From Nocardia elegans NBRC 108235 (GTDB taxonomy: Bacteria; Actinomycetota; Actinomycetes; Mycobacteriales; Mycobacteriaceae), in NCBI RefSeq assembly GCF_001612845.1, contig NZ_BDBF01000029.1, forward strand, positions 48,693-112,692: a stretch of 64,000 nucleotides of DNA, in the 5' to 3' direction. Position numbers and translations under genes: made by a program. The notes below the pieces were generated by a model that worked only from the letters and a program-made list of their open reading frames with translations, did no database searches and was not told the DNA's origin. Positions within the stretch are counted from its first letter, which is position 1; every line of letters begins with the position of its first letter. Positions 16,472-25,055 of this stretch are shown here, piece after piece.

Positions 16472-19435
16472 GTGGCAGGCAAGGCCCGCGTGCACGAGTT
16501 GGCTAAAGAACTCGGTGTCACGAGCAAAGAACTACTCGCAACGCTCAAGGAGCAGGGCGAGTTCGTGAAGTCGGCGTCGTCGACGGTGGAGGCACCCGTC
16601 GCACGTCGGCTGCGGGAGTCGTTCGCGGCGAAGTCCGCCCCGTCCAACGGCTCCGCGAAATCCTCCGCGAAACCCGGTCCCGCCCAGGTACGTCCGGCCG
16701 CCAAGCCGGCCGGTGGCGCGACCCCGGGTCCGCGTCCCGGCCCGCGTCCGGCTCCGGCTGCGGCTCAGGCCGATTCGGCCCCCGTGGCCGAAACCCCCGC
16801 GGCGGCAGCGCGTCCCGATGCGGTGAAGCCCGGTCCGGCCGTCAAGCCCGGTCCGAAGCCGGCCGCTCCCGCGGCCTCCGCCGGTGCGGCGCCGTCGGCG
16901 TCCGCCCCGTCGGCTCCGGCGCAGCAGCCCGGTGCCCGTCCGGCCCAGGGCTCGCCGCGTCCCGGTCAGCCGCGCACACCGGGTGGGCAGCAGGGTGCGC
17001 CGCGTCCGGCGACGCCCGGTCCCAAGCCCGGTCCGAAGACCCCGCGGGTGGGCAACAATCCGTTCTCCTCGGCGCCCGAGCGCCCGGCGCCGCGTCCGGC
17101 TCCCGGTCCGCGTCCGGGGCCCGGTCAGGGTGCGCCGCGTCCGGGTCAGGGCGGTCCGCGCCCCGGCCAGGGTGGCCCGCGTCCGGGCCCGGGTCAGGGT
17201 GCGCCGCGTCCGGCCGCCGGTCAGGGCGGTCCCCGTCCCGGTGGCCCGCGTCCGTCTCCCGGCTCGATGCCGCCCCGGCCGAATCCGGGTGCGATGCCCG
17301 CTCGTGCGGCCCGTCCGGGCCCGTCGGCGGGTCGTCCGGGTCGCCCCGGCGGTGCGCCGGGTGGCGGTGGCGGTCGTCCCGGTGGTGGCGGCGGCGGTAA
17401 CTACCGCGGTGGCGGCGGTGCCGGTGGCGGCGGTGGCGCGGGTGCGCCCGTGGCCGGTGGTTTCCGCGGTCGTCCCGGTGGCGGCGGTGGCCGTCCCGGC
17501 GGTGGTGGCGGTCGCGGCGGTGCCGCGGGTGCCTTCGGTCGTCCCGGTGGCGCCCCCCGCAAGGGCCGCAAGTCGAAGCGGGCGAAACGCGCCGAATACG
17601 AGAACATGCAGGCACCGTCGGTCGGTGGCGTGCGGCTGCCGCGCGGCAACGGCGAGATCATCCGTCTCGCCCGCGGCGCGTCGCTGTCGGACTTCGCCGA
17701 GAAGATCAACGCCAACCCGGCCTCGCTGGTGCAGGTGCTGTTCAACCTCGGTGAAATGGTGACCGCGACCCAGTCGGTCAACGACGAGATCTTCGAGCTG
17801 CTCGGCGGCGAGATGAACTACGTCGTGCATGTGGTCTCGCCCGAGGACGAGGACCGCGAGCTGCTGGAGAGCTTCGACCTCAGCTACGGCGAGGACGAGG
17901 GCGACGAAGGCGACCTGCAGGTCCGTCCGCCGGTCGTGACCGTCATGGGTCACGTCGACCACGGTAAGACCCGACTGCTGGACACGATCCGCAAGACCAA
18001 CGTCCGCGAGGGCGAGGCCGGCGGTATCACCCAGCACATCGGCGCCTACCAGGTGCTCACCAACGTCAACGACGAAGAGCGCCTGATCACCTTCATCGAC
18101 ACCCCGGGTCACGAGGCGTTCACCGCCATGCGTGCCCGTGGTGCCAAGGCCACCGACATCGCGATCCTGGTGGTCGCCGCCGACGACGGCGTCATGCCGC
18201 AGACGGTGGAGGCCATCAACCACGCGCAGGCCGCGGATGTGCCGATCGTGGTGGCGGTCAACAAGATCGACAAGGAAGGCGCGAACCCGGAGAAGGTCCG
18301 CCAGCAGCTCACCGAATACAACCTGGTGGCCGAGGAGTACGGCGGCGACACCATGTTCGTCAACATCTCGGCGCGTCAGGGCACCAATATCGAAGCTCTG
18401 CTCGAGGCCGTGGTGCTGACCGCGGACGCCGCACTGGACCTGCGGGCCAACCCGGATATGGACGCCCAGGGTGTCGCCATCGAGGCGCATCTGGACCGCG
18501 GCCGTGGTCCGGTGGCCACCGTGCTGGTGCAGCGCGGTACCTTGCGCGTCGGCGACTCGATCGTGGCGGGTGACGCCTACGGCCGCGTCCGCCGCATGGT
18601 CGACGAGCACGGCGAGGACGTGGATGCGGCGCTGCCGTCGCGTCCGGTGCAGGTCATCGGTTTCACCTCGGTGCCGGGCGCGGGTGACAACCTGCTCGTC
18701 GTCGAGGAGGACCGCATCGCCCGCCAGATCGCCGACCGGCGCAATGCGCGCAAGCGCAACGCTCTGGCCGCGCGCAGCCGCAAGCGGATCAGCCTGGAAG
18801 ATCTGGATGCCGCTCTGAAGGAGACCTCGGAGCTCAACCTGATCCTCAAGGGCGACAACTCCGGTACGGTCGAGGCCCTGGAAGAGGCGCTGCTCGGCAT
18901 CGAGATCAGCGACGAGGTCCGGCTGCGGGTCATCGACCGCGGTGTCGGTGGTGTCACCGAGACCAACGTCAACCTGGCGTCGGCGTCGAACGCGATCATC
19001 ATCGGGTTCAACGTCCGGGCCGAGGGCAAGGCCACCGAACTCGCCAACCGCGAGGGTGTGGACATCCGCTACTACTCGGTGATCTACCAGGCCATCGACG
19101 AGATCGAGAAGGCCCTCAAGGGCATGCTCAAGCCGATCTACGAAGAGGCCGAACTGGGTCGCGCCGAGATCCGCGCGGTGTTCCGCTCCTCGAAGTTCGG
19201 CAACATCGCGGGCTGCATGATCACCTCCGGGACGGTCAAGCGCAACGCCAAGGCCCGTCTGCTGCGCGACAGTGTGGTGATCGCCGATACGACGATCCAA
19301 TCGCTGCGCCGGGAGAAGGACGACGCCACCGAGGTCCGCGAGGGCTTCGAATGCGGTATGACGTTGGGCTACAACGACATCAAGGAAGGCGACATCATCG
19401 AGGCCTACGAGCTTCGGGAGAAGCCGCGCGACTGA
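16472..19435 (+). CDS. infB: Translation initiation factor IF-2
   Basis: 987 residues. Residues 1-55 form the N-terminal helical subdomain (ARVHELAKELGVTSKELLATLKEQG). About 60-370 is an unusually long Ala/Pro/Gly/Arg low-complexity arm. The GTPase domain follows with GHVDHGKT at 493-500, DTPGHEAFTAMRARGA and NKID, then domains II, III and IV ending in the initiator-tRNA-binding barrel. GTG 16472 follows a GAGGAGAG ribosome site. Directs fMet-tRNA to the 30S start site. A strong hairpin follows the stop. Confidence 0.97.
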   Translation: MAGKARVHELAKELGVTSKELLATLKEQGEFVKSASSTVEAPVARRLRESFAAKSAPSNGSAKSSAKPGPAQVRPAAKPAGGATPGPRPGPRPAPAAAQADSAPVAETPAAAARPDAVKPGPAVKPGPKPAAPAASAGAAPSASAPSAPAQQPGARPAQGSPRPGQPRTPGGQQGAPRPATPGPKPGPKTPRVGNNPFSSAPERPAPRPAPGPRPGPGQGAPRPGQGGPRPGQGGPRPGPGQGAPRPAAGQGGPRPGGPRPSPGSMPPRPNPGAMPARAARPGPSAGRPGRPGGAPGGGGGRPGGGGGGNYRGGGGAGGGGGAGAPVAGGFRGRPGGGGGRPGGGGGRGGAAGAFGRPGGAPRKGRKSKRAKRAEYENMQAPSVGGVRLPRGNGEIIRLARGASLSDFAEKINANPASLVQVLFNLGEMVTATQSVNDEIFELLGGEMNYVVHVVSPEDEDRELLESFDLSYGEDEGDEGDLQVRPPVVTVMGHVDHGKTRLLDTIRKTNVREGEAGGITQHIGAYQVLTNVNDEERLITFIDTPGHEAFTAMRARGAKATDIAILVVAADDGVMPQTVEAINHAQAADVPIVVAVNKIDKEGANPEKVRQQLTEYNLVAEEYGGDTMFVNISARQGTNIEALLEAVVLTADAALDLRANPDMDAQGVAIEAHLDRGRGPVATVLVQRGTLRVGDSIVAGDAYGRVRRMVDEHGEDVDAALPSRPVQVIGFTSVPGAGDNLLVVEEDRIARQIADRRNARKRNALAARSRKRISLEDLDAALKETSELNLILKGDNSGTVEALEEALLGIEISDEVRLRVIDRGVGGVTETNVNLASASNAIIIGFNVRAEGKATELANREGVDIRYYSVIYQAIDEIEKALKGMLKPIYEEAELGRAEIRAVFRSSKFGNIAGCMITSGTVKRNAKARLLRDSVVIADTTIQSLRREKDDATEVREGFECGMTLGYNDIKEGDIIEAYELREKPRD
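16700..17570 (+). repeat. Low-complexity Pro/Gly/Arg repeats in infB
   Basis: Degenerate in-frame repeats encode RPGQGGPRPGQGGPRPGPGQ-type units followed by a Gly-rich block (GGGGGRPGGGGGR). The DNA is extremely GC-rich and repetitive, and every other frame stays open across it, which creates long false antisense frames. Copy number is likely to vary between strains. Confidence 0.75.
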
Positions 19436-19450
19436 GTCGTCCACAGTGAA

Positions 19451-19494
19451 CGAACGTCACGTTCGGTGCAGGCATTGACCGGACGTGACGTTCG
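19451..19494 (+). terminator. Long hairpin after infB
   Basis: 17-bp arms (19451-19467 and 19478-19494) with one mismatch that is a G-U pair in RNA, and a 10-nt loop. It begins 15 nt after the infB stop. No T-tract. It could stop or attenuate transcription before the DUF503 gene, or act as an RNase site. Confidence 0.65.
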
Positions 19495-19536
19495 CTTCGC
19501 CGGGCGCTGTGTCGCGACACGTGAAGAGGTGAGCCG

Positions 19537-19827
19537 TTGTTCGTCGGTGCGCTGGAGTTCGACATCCTGCTCGGCGATGTGCACTCGTTGAAGGAAAAGC
19601 GGTCGGTGATCCGCCCGATACTGGCCGAACTGCAGCGCTTCGGCGTCAGCGCGGTCGAGGGCGGAGATCACGATCAATACCGCCGTTCACAGCTGGGCGT
19701 CGCACTGGTCAGCTCCGAGATGGGACATCTCACAGCGGTGCTGGACAAGTGTGAACGCCACGTGGCGGCCCGTCCGGAGTTACAGTTGCTGGCAGTACGC
19801 CGCCGCATCTTCGGACCCGAAGACTGA
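19537..19827 (+). CDS. DUF503 (YlxP-like) protein
   Basis: 96 residues, the family length. FVGALEFDILLGDVHSLKEKRSVIRPIL is the DUF503 signature, followed by FGVSAVEGGDHDQYRRSQLGVALVS. The TTG start follows GAAGAGGTGAG. Usually encoded between infB and rbfA; B. subtilis YlxP is proposed to help ribosome assembly. Small cytosolic protein. Confidence 0.88.
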   Translation: MFVGALEFDILLGDVHSLKEKRSVIRPILAELQRFGVSAVEGGDHDQYRRSQLGVALVSSEMGHLTAVLDKCERHVAARPELQLLAVRRRIFGPED

Positions 19828-19850
19828 ATGACAAGTGAGGAGGGCCCGCC

Positions 19851-20294
19851 ATGGTGGATCAGGCCAGGGCACGCCGACTCGCGAAGCGGATCGTCTCGAT
19901 CGTCGGGACGGCGATCGAATACGAGATCAAGGATCCGCGGCTGCGTTTCGTCACCGTCACCGATGCCAAGGTGACCGGTGATCTGCGGGAGGCGACCGTC
20001 TATTACACGGTGATGGGTGAAACCCTCGCCGCCGAACCGGATTTCGCGGGCGCCGCGGCCGGACTGGAGAAGGCCAAGGGTGTGCTGCGGTCCAAGGTGG
20101 GCGCGGCCACCGGGATCAAGTTCACGCCGTCGCTGAGTTTCGTCCTCGACACCGTGCCGGATGCGGCGCGCGAGATGGAACAGCTGCTGGCGAAGGCCCG
20201 TGCGGCCGACGAGAAGGTGGCACAGGTCGCGGCCAACGCCACCCATGCCGGCGACGCCGATCCTTACAAACCCGACCCCGACGAGGAAGACTGA
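19851..20294 (+). CDS. rbfA: Ribosome-binding factor A
   Basis: 147 residues. KH-like RbfA fold with RARRLAKRIVSIVGTAIEYEIKDPRLRFVTVTDAKVTGDLREATVYYTV at the start and a central K-G-V-L-R-S-K-V-G block. The C-terminus carries an acidic tail ending DPDEED. Binds 30S precursors near the 16S 5' end. Lies 23 bp after the DUF503 gene, same operon. Confidence 0.95.
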   Translation: MVDQARARRLAKRIVSIVGTAIEYEIKDPRLRFVTVTDAKVTGDLREATVYYTVMGETLAAEPDFAGAAAGLEKAKGVLRSKVGAATGIKFTPSLSFVLDTVPDAAREMEQLLAKARAADEKVAQVAANATHAGDADPYKPDPDEED

Positions 20295-20391
20295 CCGCGA
20301 CGGCGGTCGACGCGGTGGACGGGCCGGGCTCGCGAGGCGGTTCCGCGGTTCTGTCGCCGGTGAGTCGAGCGCCGGAGAATCGAGCTTGGAA

Positions 20392-21408
20392 ATGACAGCT
20401 GTGACGTCGTCGGCGGATCCGGCCGCGGCCGTCGAGGTATTGGCGGCCGCGCGTTCGGTGACCGTGCTGTGTCATGTGCAGCCGGACGCCGATACCGTCG
20501 GCAGTGGACTGGCACTGGCGCAGGTGCTGCATCGGCGCGGTGTGCCGGTGCAGGTGTCCTTCGCCGAGCCGGCCGAACTCCCGGCATCGATGCGCTCGCT
20601 GCCCGGCGTGGAGTTTCTGGTACCCCCCGCACAGGTGGCGGAGCGAGTGGACCTGCTGGTCACCGTCGACTGCGGCAGCGTCGGGCGCCTGGGCGTACTC
20701 GCGGACCGAATCGACGGCGCCGCAACCACTGTGGTGATCGACCACCATCGCTCCAACACCCGCTTCGGTGATGTGAACCTGATCGACGAGACCGCGGAGT
20801 CCACCACCAGTGTGCTGGCGCGGCTGTTCGACGCCTGGGGTGAGGAGATCGACCGGGACATCGCGCACTGCCTGTTCGCCGGTCTGGTCACCGATACCGG
20901 GTGCTTCCGCTGGGGCGGTCCGGGCACCCATCTGCTAGCCGATCGTTTGCTGGCCACCGGAATCGACGGCGCGGGAATCACTCGCACGCTGATGGACACC
21001 CATCCCTTCGGCTGGTTGCCGATGTTGTCGCGGGTGCTCGGATCGGCGCGACTGGAACCGCGGGCGGCCGGCGGCGCCGGACTGGTCTACGCCTTCGTCC
21101 GCAGCGACGACTCCGACGGATTGCGGTCGGAAGAGGTGGAAAGCGTCATCGACGTCGTCCGCACCACCGCCGAGGCGGATGTGGCGGCGGTATTCAAACA
21201 GTCCCGCACCGACGCCGGCTGCTGGACGGTATCGCTGCGCTCGCGCGACAGCGGTGTCGGCACCGGCGATGCGGTCGACGTCGCCCGGGTCGCGACCGGT
21301 CTGGGCGGCGGTGGCCACCGCTACGCCGCCGGCTATACGACATACGGGACGTCCGAAGATGTGGTGGCGGATCTGCTCGCGGAATTGGCCCCCGGCCGGG
21401 AGAGCTGA
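20392..21408 (+). CDS. nrnA: NrnA-type DHH/DHHA1 oligoribonuclease / pAp phosphatase
   Basis: About 338 residues. DHH motifs are present: HVQPDADTVGS (metal site I), TVDCGS, then VVIDHHRSNTRFGDVNLID. The C-terminal DHHA1 domain ends in LGGGGHRYAAGYTTYG. Degrades nano-RNA and pAp in the cytosol. The start is uncertain: ATG 20392 lacks a well-placed ribosome site, while TTG 20386 has GGAGAA 8 nt upstream; the difference is two residues. Matches Rv2837c in position. Confidence 0.92.
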   Translation: MTAVTSSADPAAAVEVLAAARSVTVLCHVQPDADTVGSGLALAQVLHRRGVPVQVSFAEPAELPASMRSLPGVEFLVPPAQVAERVDLLVTVDCGSVGRLGVLADRIDGAATTVVIDHHRSNTRFGDVNLIDETAESTTSVLARLFDAWGEEIDRDIAHCLFAGLVTDTGCFRWGGPGTHLLADRLLATGIDGAGITRTLMDTHPFGWLPMLSRVLGSARLEPRAAGGAGLVYAFVRSDDSDGLRSEEVESVIDVVRTTAEADVAAVFKQSRTDAGCWTVSLRSRDSGVGTGDAVDVARVATGLGGGGHRYAAGYTTYGTSEDVVADLLAELAPGRES

Positions 21409-21483
21409 GCATGGGACGCGGCGGGTGGCCGGTAGCGGTCCCCGCGGACGTTCGCCGCGGTCTCCGAGGCCGGGTCTGACGGC

Positions 21484-22857
21484 ATGGTCGAGACACATCC
21501 CGAAGACGGTGTCACGGCCGTTGCCGGCGCCGCGCGCCACGATGCGGGTCCGCGGCGCATCCTCGGCATCGCGATCCCCACGCTGGGAGTGCTTGTCGCC
21601 GAACCGATCTACCTTCTCTTCGATATGGCGGTGGTGGGCCGGCTGGGAGCGCTGGCGCTCGCGGGACTCGCCGTGGGTGGCTTGATACTCGGTCAGGTCA
21701 GTACGCAGTTGACGTTCCTGAGTTACGGGACCACCGCTCGCTCCGCACGCCGCCACGGCGCCGGTGACGAACGAGGAGCGGTTGCCGAAGGGGTGCAGGC
21801 GAGTTGGCTCGCGATGGCCGCCGGACTGGCGATCGTCGTTGTGCTGCAGGTGTTCGCACGACCCGTCGTGGATGTGATCGCGGGCGGCGCCGATATCGCG
21901 GACGAGGCGTTGCGCTGGTTGCGGATCGCGCTCTTCGGAGTTCCGTTGATCCTGCTGACCATGGCCGGTAACGGCTGGTTGCGCGGGGTGCAGCAAACGC
22001 GGCGTCCGCTGGTGTATGTGATTGCGGGACTGGTTGTTTCGGCACTGTTGTGCCCGCTGCTGGTGCACGGCCTGCTGGGGGCGCCCAGGATGGAATTGGC
22101 CGGATCGGCCGTGGCCAATGTGGCCGGGCAGGTCGTCTCGGCCGGGCTGTTCGTGGCCGCGCTGGTGCGCCGGCGGGTGCCGCTGCGGCCCCGTCCGCGA
22201 GTCATGCGGGCGCAGGTGATGCTCGGCCGGGATCTGATCATCCGGAGTCTGGCGTTCCAGGCCTGTTTCGTCTCCGCCGGTGCGGTCGCCGCCCGGTTCG
22301 GCGCCGCCTCGGTGGCGGCGCACCAACTCGTGCTGCAGCTGTGGAATTTCCTTGCCCTGACCCTGGATTCGCTGGCCATCGCGGCCCAGACCCTCACCGG
22401 TGCGGCGCTGGGCTCCGGCGACGCATCCGGCGCGCGCGTGCTGGCCCGCCGGATCACGGTGTGGTCCACCCTTTTCGCGGTGGTCCTCGCCGTGATCTTC
22501 GCCGCCGGATACGCCGTCGTCCCACAGGTTTTCACCGACGATCCGGCGGTCCTGGACCGCGTGCACATGATCTGGTGGTTCTTCGTGCCCCTCATTCCCG
22601 CCGCCGGGGTGGTCTTCGCCCTCGACGGTGTGCTGCTGGGCGCGGGCGACGCCTCGTATCTGCGCACCACCACGATGGCCGCGGCGCTGCTGGGATTCCT
22701 GCCCGCGATCTGGCTGTCGCTGAGCTTCGACTGGGGTATCGCCGGGATCTGGTCCGGGCTGAGTGCCTTCATCCTGCTGCGCCTGATCGCTGTGAGCCGG
22801 CGGGCGCTGTCGGGACGCTGGGCTCGAGTCGGCAGTGAGATCCCGCGGTCGGTATGA
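21484..22857 (+). CDS. dinF: MATE-family efflux transporter (DinF-like)
   Basis: 457 residues with about 12 hydrophobic segments. N-terminal LGIAIPTLGVLVAEPIYLLFDMAVVGRLGALALAGLAVGG is the MATE TM1-TM2 block, and the second half repeats the fold (RSLAFQACFVSAGAVAARFGAASVAAHQLVLQLWNF). Lies 75 bp after nrnA, as dinF does in mycobacteria. Probably Na+/H+-driven drug or metabolite export; substrate unknown. Confidence 0.9.
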   Translation: MVETHPEDGVTAVAGAARHDAGPRRILGIAIPTLGVLVAEPIYLLFDMAVVGRLGALALAGLAVGGLILGQVSTQLTFLSYGTTARSARRHGAGDERGAVAEGVQASWLAMAAGLAIVVVLQVFARPVVDVIAGGADIADEALRWLRIALFGVPLILLTMAGNGWLRGVQQTRRPLVYVIAGLVVSALLCPLLVHGLLGAPRMELAGSAVANVAGQVVSAGLFVAALVRRRVPLRPRPRVMRAQVMLGRDLIIRSLAFQACFVSAGAVAARFGAASVAAHQLVLQLWNFLALTLDSLAIAAQTLTGAALGSGDASGARVLARRITVWSTLFAVVLAVIFAAGYAVVPQVFTDDPAVLDRVHMIWWFFVPLIPAAGVVFALDGVLLGAGDASYLRTTTMAAALLGFLPAIWLSLSFDWGIAGIWSGLSAFILLRLIAVSRRALSGRWARVGSEIPRSV

Positions 22858-23008
22858 CCGCACGCCACGACGCCGTATCCGGAAGCGTGTCGGTACCCGG
22901 CCGCCGACGTGCGCACCGCGGACGGTGTGCGAAATACGCGGCGCCGGGTATGTCCGCACGCGAGGGTCGGGTGTGCTCACATCACGATGATCATGGGATG
23001 GTGGAACG

Positions 23009-23968
23009 GTGATTCCTAAGTTGATGGCGGTGAGCGATATCCATGTCGGTCATCAGGGGAACAAACCGGTGGTCGAGCAGATCCGCGCGGATTCGCCCGA
23101 GGACTGGCTGATCGTCGCCGGTGACGTGGGGGAGAAGACCGACGACATCCGCTGGGCGTTGCGCACCCTGCGGGAACGCTTCGCCAAGGTGATCTGGGTC
23201 CCGGGCAATCATGAATTGTGGACCACCACCAAGGATCCCGTGCAGATCAAGGGCGCCCCCCGCTACGACTACCTGGTCGCGCTGTGCCGCGACCTCGATG
23301 TGGTGACCCCGGAGGACGAATTCCCGGTCTGGGAGGGCGCGGGCGCCGAACAGTACGGCGGGCGGGTGACGATCGCGCCGCTGTTCATCCTCTACGACTA
23401 TTCGTGGATGCCCGAGGGTGCGTACACCAAGGCCGAGGCGCTGGCCATCGCCCGGGACCGCAATGTGGTCGCCACCGACGAATTCCTGCTGGCCAGCGAC
23501 CCCTACCTGACGCGCGACGCCTGGTGCCGGGCTCGCGTCCAGTACAGCAGGCGCCGGCTCGACGCGCTGGAACCCGATACCGCGGTGGTGCTGATCAACC
23601 ATTTCCCGATGCTGCGCGAACCCACCCGGATGCTGTTCTACCCGGAGTTCTCGCTGTGGTGCGGGACCGAGGACACCGCCGACTGGCACACCCGCTACAA
23701 CGTGGTGTGCTCGGTCTACGGCCACCTGCACATTCCGCGCACCACCTTCTACGACGGTGTCCGGTTCGAGGAGGTTTCGCTCGGCTATCCGCGCGAATGG
23801 CAGCGCCGCGGCCTGCCGGACAAGCTCCTGCGCCAGATCCTGCCCGCCCCCGAATACGGGCCGGACGACCTGAACGAATGGGGCGGCCACTTCAAGATCA
23901 CCCCCGAGATGCGGGCGGCCGCCGAGGAGATGCGCCGCCTCGCCGACCGCCGCCGCGGCGTGCGCTGA
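23009..23968 (+). CDS. pptH: Metallophosphoesterase PptH (4'-phosphopantetheinyl hydrolase)
   Basis: 319 residues. Calcineurin-type metal motifs occur in order: AVSDIHVGH, VAGDVGE, VPGNHELW, LINHFPM and YGHLHIPR, which supply a two-metal centre. By position next to pptT-truB it is the orthologue of Rv2795c, shown in M. tuberculosis to remove phosphopantetheine from carrier proteins, opposing PptT. The assignment here rests on motif order and synteny. GTG 23009 starts at IPKLMAVSDIH. Confidence 0.85.
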   Translation: MIPKLMAVSDIHVGHQGNKPVVEQIRADSPEDWLIVAGDVGEKTDDIRWALRTLRERFAKVIWVPGNHELWTTTKDPVQIKGAPRYDYLVALCRDLDVVTPEDEFPVWEGAGAEQYGGRVTIAPLFILYDYSWMPEGAYTKAEALAIARDRNVVATDEFLLASDPYLTRDAWCRARVQYSRRRLDALEPDTAVVLINHFPMLREPTRMLFYPEFSLWCGTEDTADWHTRYNVVCSVYGHLHIPRTTFYDGVRFEEVSLGYPREWQRRGLPDKLLRQILPAPEYGPDDLNEWGGHFKITPEMRAAAEEMRRLADRRRGVR

Positions 23969-24028
23969 CCGCGCGGCGTGCGCGCCGACCCGCGGTGACG
24001 GGTCGCAGCGGGTGCGAGAGACGGCGCG

Positions 24029-24259
24029 TCACCACGGACGCCGGTGTGCGCCACGGTAGTCCAGACATGCGCTGCCGGGCCGGCCCACCCGGGGCGATTC
24101 GGTGTGCTCGCGGTAGATCCGCAGCCCCTCGCGGATCTTCCACGCGGCCCGCTCGAGCTGATCGGGGGTCAGTGCCTTGTCGAAGGCGGCCGCGTCGACC
24201 AGTTGGGCTCGTACCTGTTCCAGGTTCAGTCGTGCGTACTCCAGCGGGGTGAGCTCCAT
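24029..24259 (-). CDS. Small helical protein of unknown function
   Basis: 76 residues: two amphipathic helices (LEYARLNLEQVRAQLVDAAAF, TPDQLERAAWKIREGLRIYREHTES) and a basic tail. Codon third positions are as GC-rich as in its neighbours, and a start ATG overlaps, on the opposite strand, an in-frame ATG of the pptT frame. It sits between pptH and pptT, which are adjacent in mycobacteria. A GGAG lies 12 nt before the ATG, which is weak. I do not recognise a family. Confidence 0.55.
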   Translation of the reverse strand: MELTPLEYARLNLEQVRAQLVDAAAFDKALTPDQLERAAWKIREGLRIYREHTESPRVGRPGSACLDYRGAHRRPW

Positions 24260-24331
24260 GCGCGGGAGACTACTCCACTTCGAACATACTTTCGATACCC
24301 GGCTTCGACGGGCGGCTCTGCGGGGTCCGGC

Positions 24332-24366
24332 TAGGCTCGTAGCGCAGACAGGGTCTACTCAGGAGG
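24332..24366 (+). promoter_or_regulatory. pptT promoter -10 box and ribosome site
   Basis: TAGGCT at 24332-24337 is a -10-like box, predicting a start of transcription near 24344. A perfect AGGAGG follows at 24361-24366. The next codon at ideal spacing (5 nt) is ATC 24372. Any in-frame ATG/GTG/TTG upstream lies before this promoter. Confidence 0.5.
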
Positions 24367-24371
24367 CGGTC

Positions 24372-25055
24372 ATCGAGGAACAGGCGCGCGTCATCGGCAG
24401 CATTCTGCCCGCGGGAGTGGCCGCGGCGGAGCTGTTGCGGTATCAGGAGGATCTGAAACCGCATCCCGGTGAGGAACATCTGATCGCGCAGTCCGTCGAG
24501 AAGCGGCGGCGCGATTTCATCGGCGCCCGGCACTGTGCGCGGCTGGCGCTGGCCCAGCTCGGCGAGCCGCCGGTGGCGATCGGTAAGGGCGAGCGCGGGA
24601 TGCCGCTGTTCCCGCGCGGGGTGGTCGGCAGTCTCACCCACTGCGACGGTTATCGGGCGGCGGTGCTGGCACATCGGCTGCGCTGGCGGTCGGTCGGCAT
24701 CGACGCCGAACCGCACGACACGCTGCCCGAAGGCGTGCTGGACTCGGTGAGCCTGCCCGCCGAGCGGGACTGGCTGCGCGGCGCGATCCCCGCCACCGGA
24801 CTGCATATGGACCGGCTGCTGTTCTGCGCGAAGGAGGCCACCTACAAGGCGTGGTTCCCGCTCACGCAGCGCTGGCTCGGTTTCGAGGACGCCCACATCA
24901 CCTTCACCGTCGACGACACCGGTACCGCCGGCACCTTCCACAGTGCGTTGCTGGTTCCCGGGCAGACCGTCGACGGCGGTGCGCCGCTGACCGCCTTCGA
25001 CGGACGCTGGACGATCACCGACGGGCTGATCCTGACCGCGATCGTGGCCGGCTGA
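24372..25055 (+). CDS. pptT: Sfp-type 4'-phosphopantetheinyl transferase PptT (probable ATC start)
   Basis: 227 residues from ATC 24372, the exact length I recall for M. tuberculosis PptT. It shows KRRRDFIGARHCARLALAQLG, VGSLTHCDGYRAAV, the Mg2+ site GIDAEPHD (D111, E113) and FCAKEATYKAWFPLT. It activates ACP/PCP carriers for mycolate and NRPS/PKS synthesis. No ATG, GTG or TTG fits: the first downstream GTG (24417) would delete the conserved VIGSILPAG helix, and the upstream ATG (24258) adds 38 residues unlike the family and lies before the promoter. Overlaps truB by one base (TGATG). Confidence 0.85.
   Translation: MEEQARVIGSILPAGVAAAELLRYQEDLKPHPGEEHLIAQSVEKRRRDFIGARHCARLALAQLGEPPVAIGKGERGMPLFPRGVVGSLTHCDGYRAAVLAHRLRWRSVGIDAEPHDTLPEGVLDSVSLPAERDWLRGAIPATGLHMDRLLFCAKEATYKAWFPLTQRWLGFEDAHITFTVDDTGTAGTFHSALLVPGQTVDGGAPLTAFDGRWTITDGLILTAIVAG

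Noticed and set aside
16532..19444. Very long antisense open frame (about 970 codons) opposite infB
   Set aside because: It results from extreme GC bias and Gly/Pro/Arg repeats; infB on the other strand has full domain support.
20935..22980. Long antisense frame across nrnA and the MATE gene
   Set aside because: Same GC-driven shadow; no domain pattern.
24177..24371. N-terminal extension of PptT from upstream ATG codons
   Set aside because: The added residues do not resemble PptT proteins and lie upstream of the -10 box; they are antisense to the small leftward gene.
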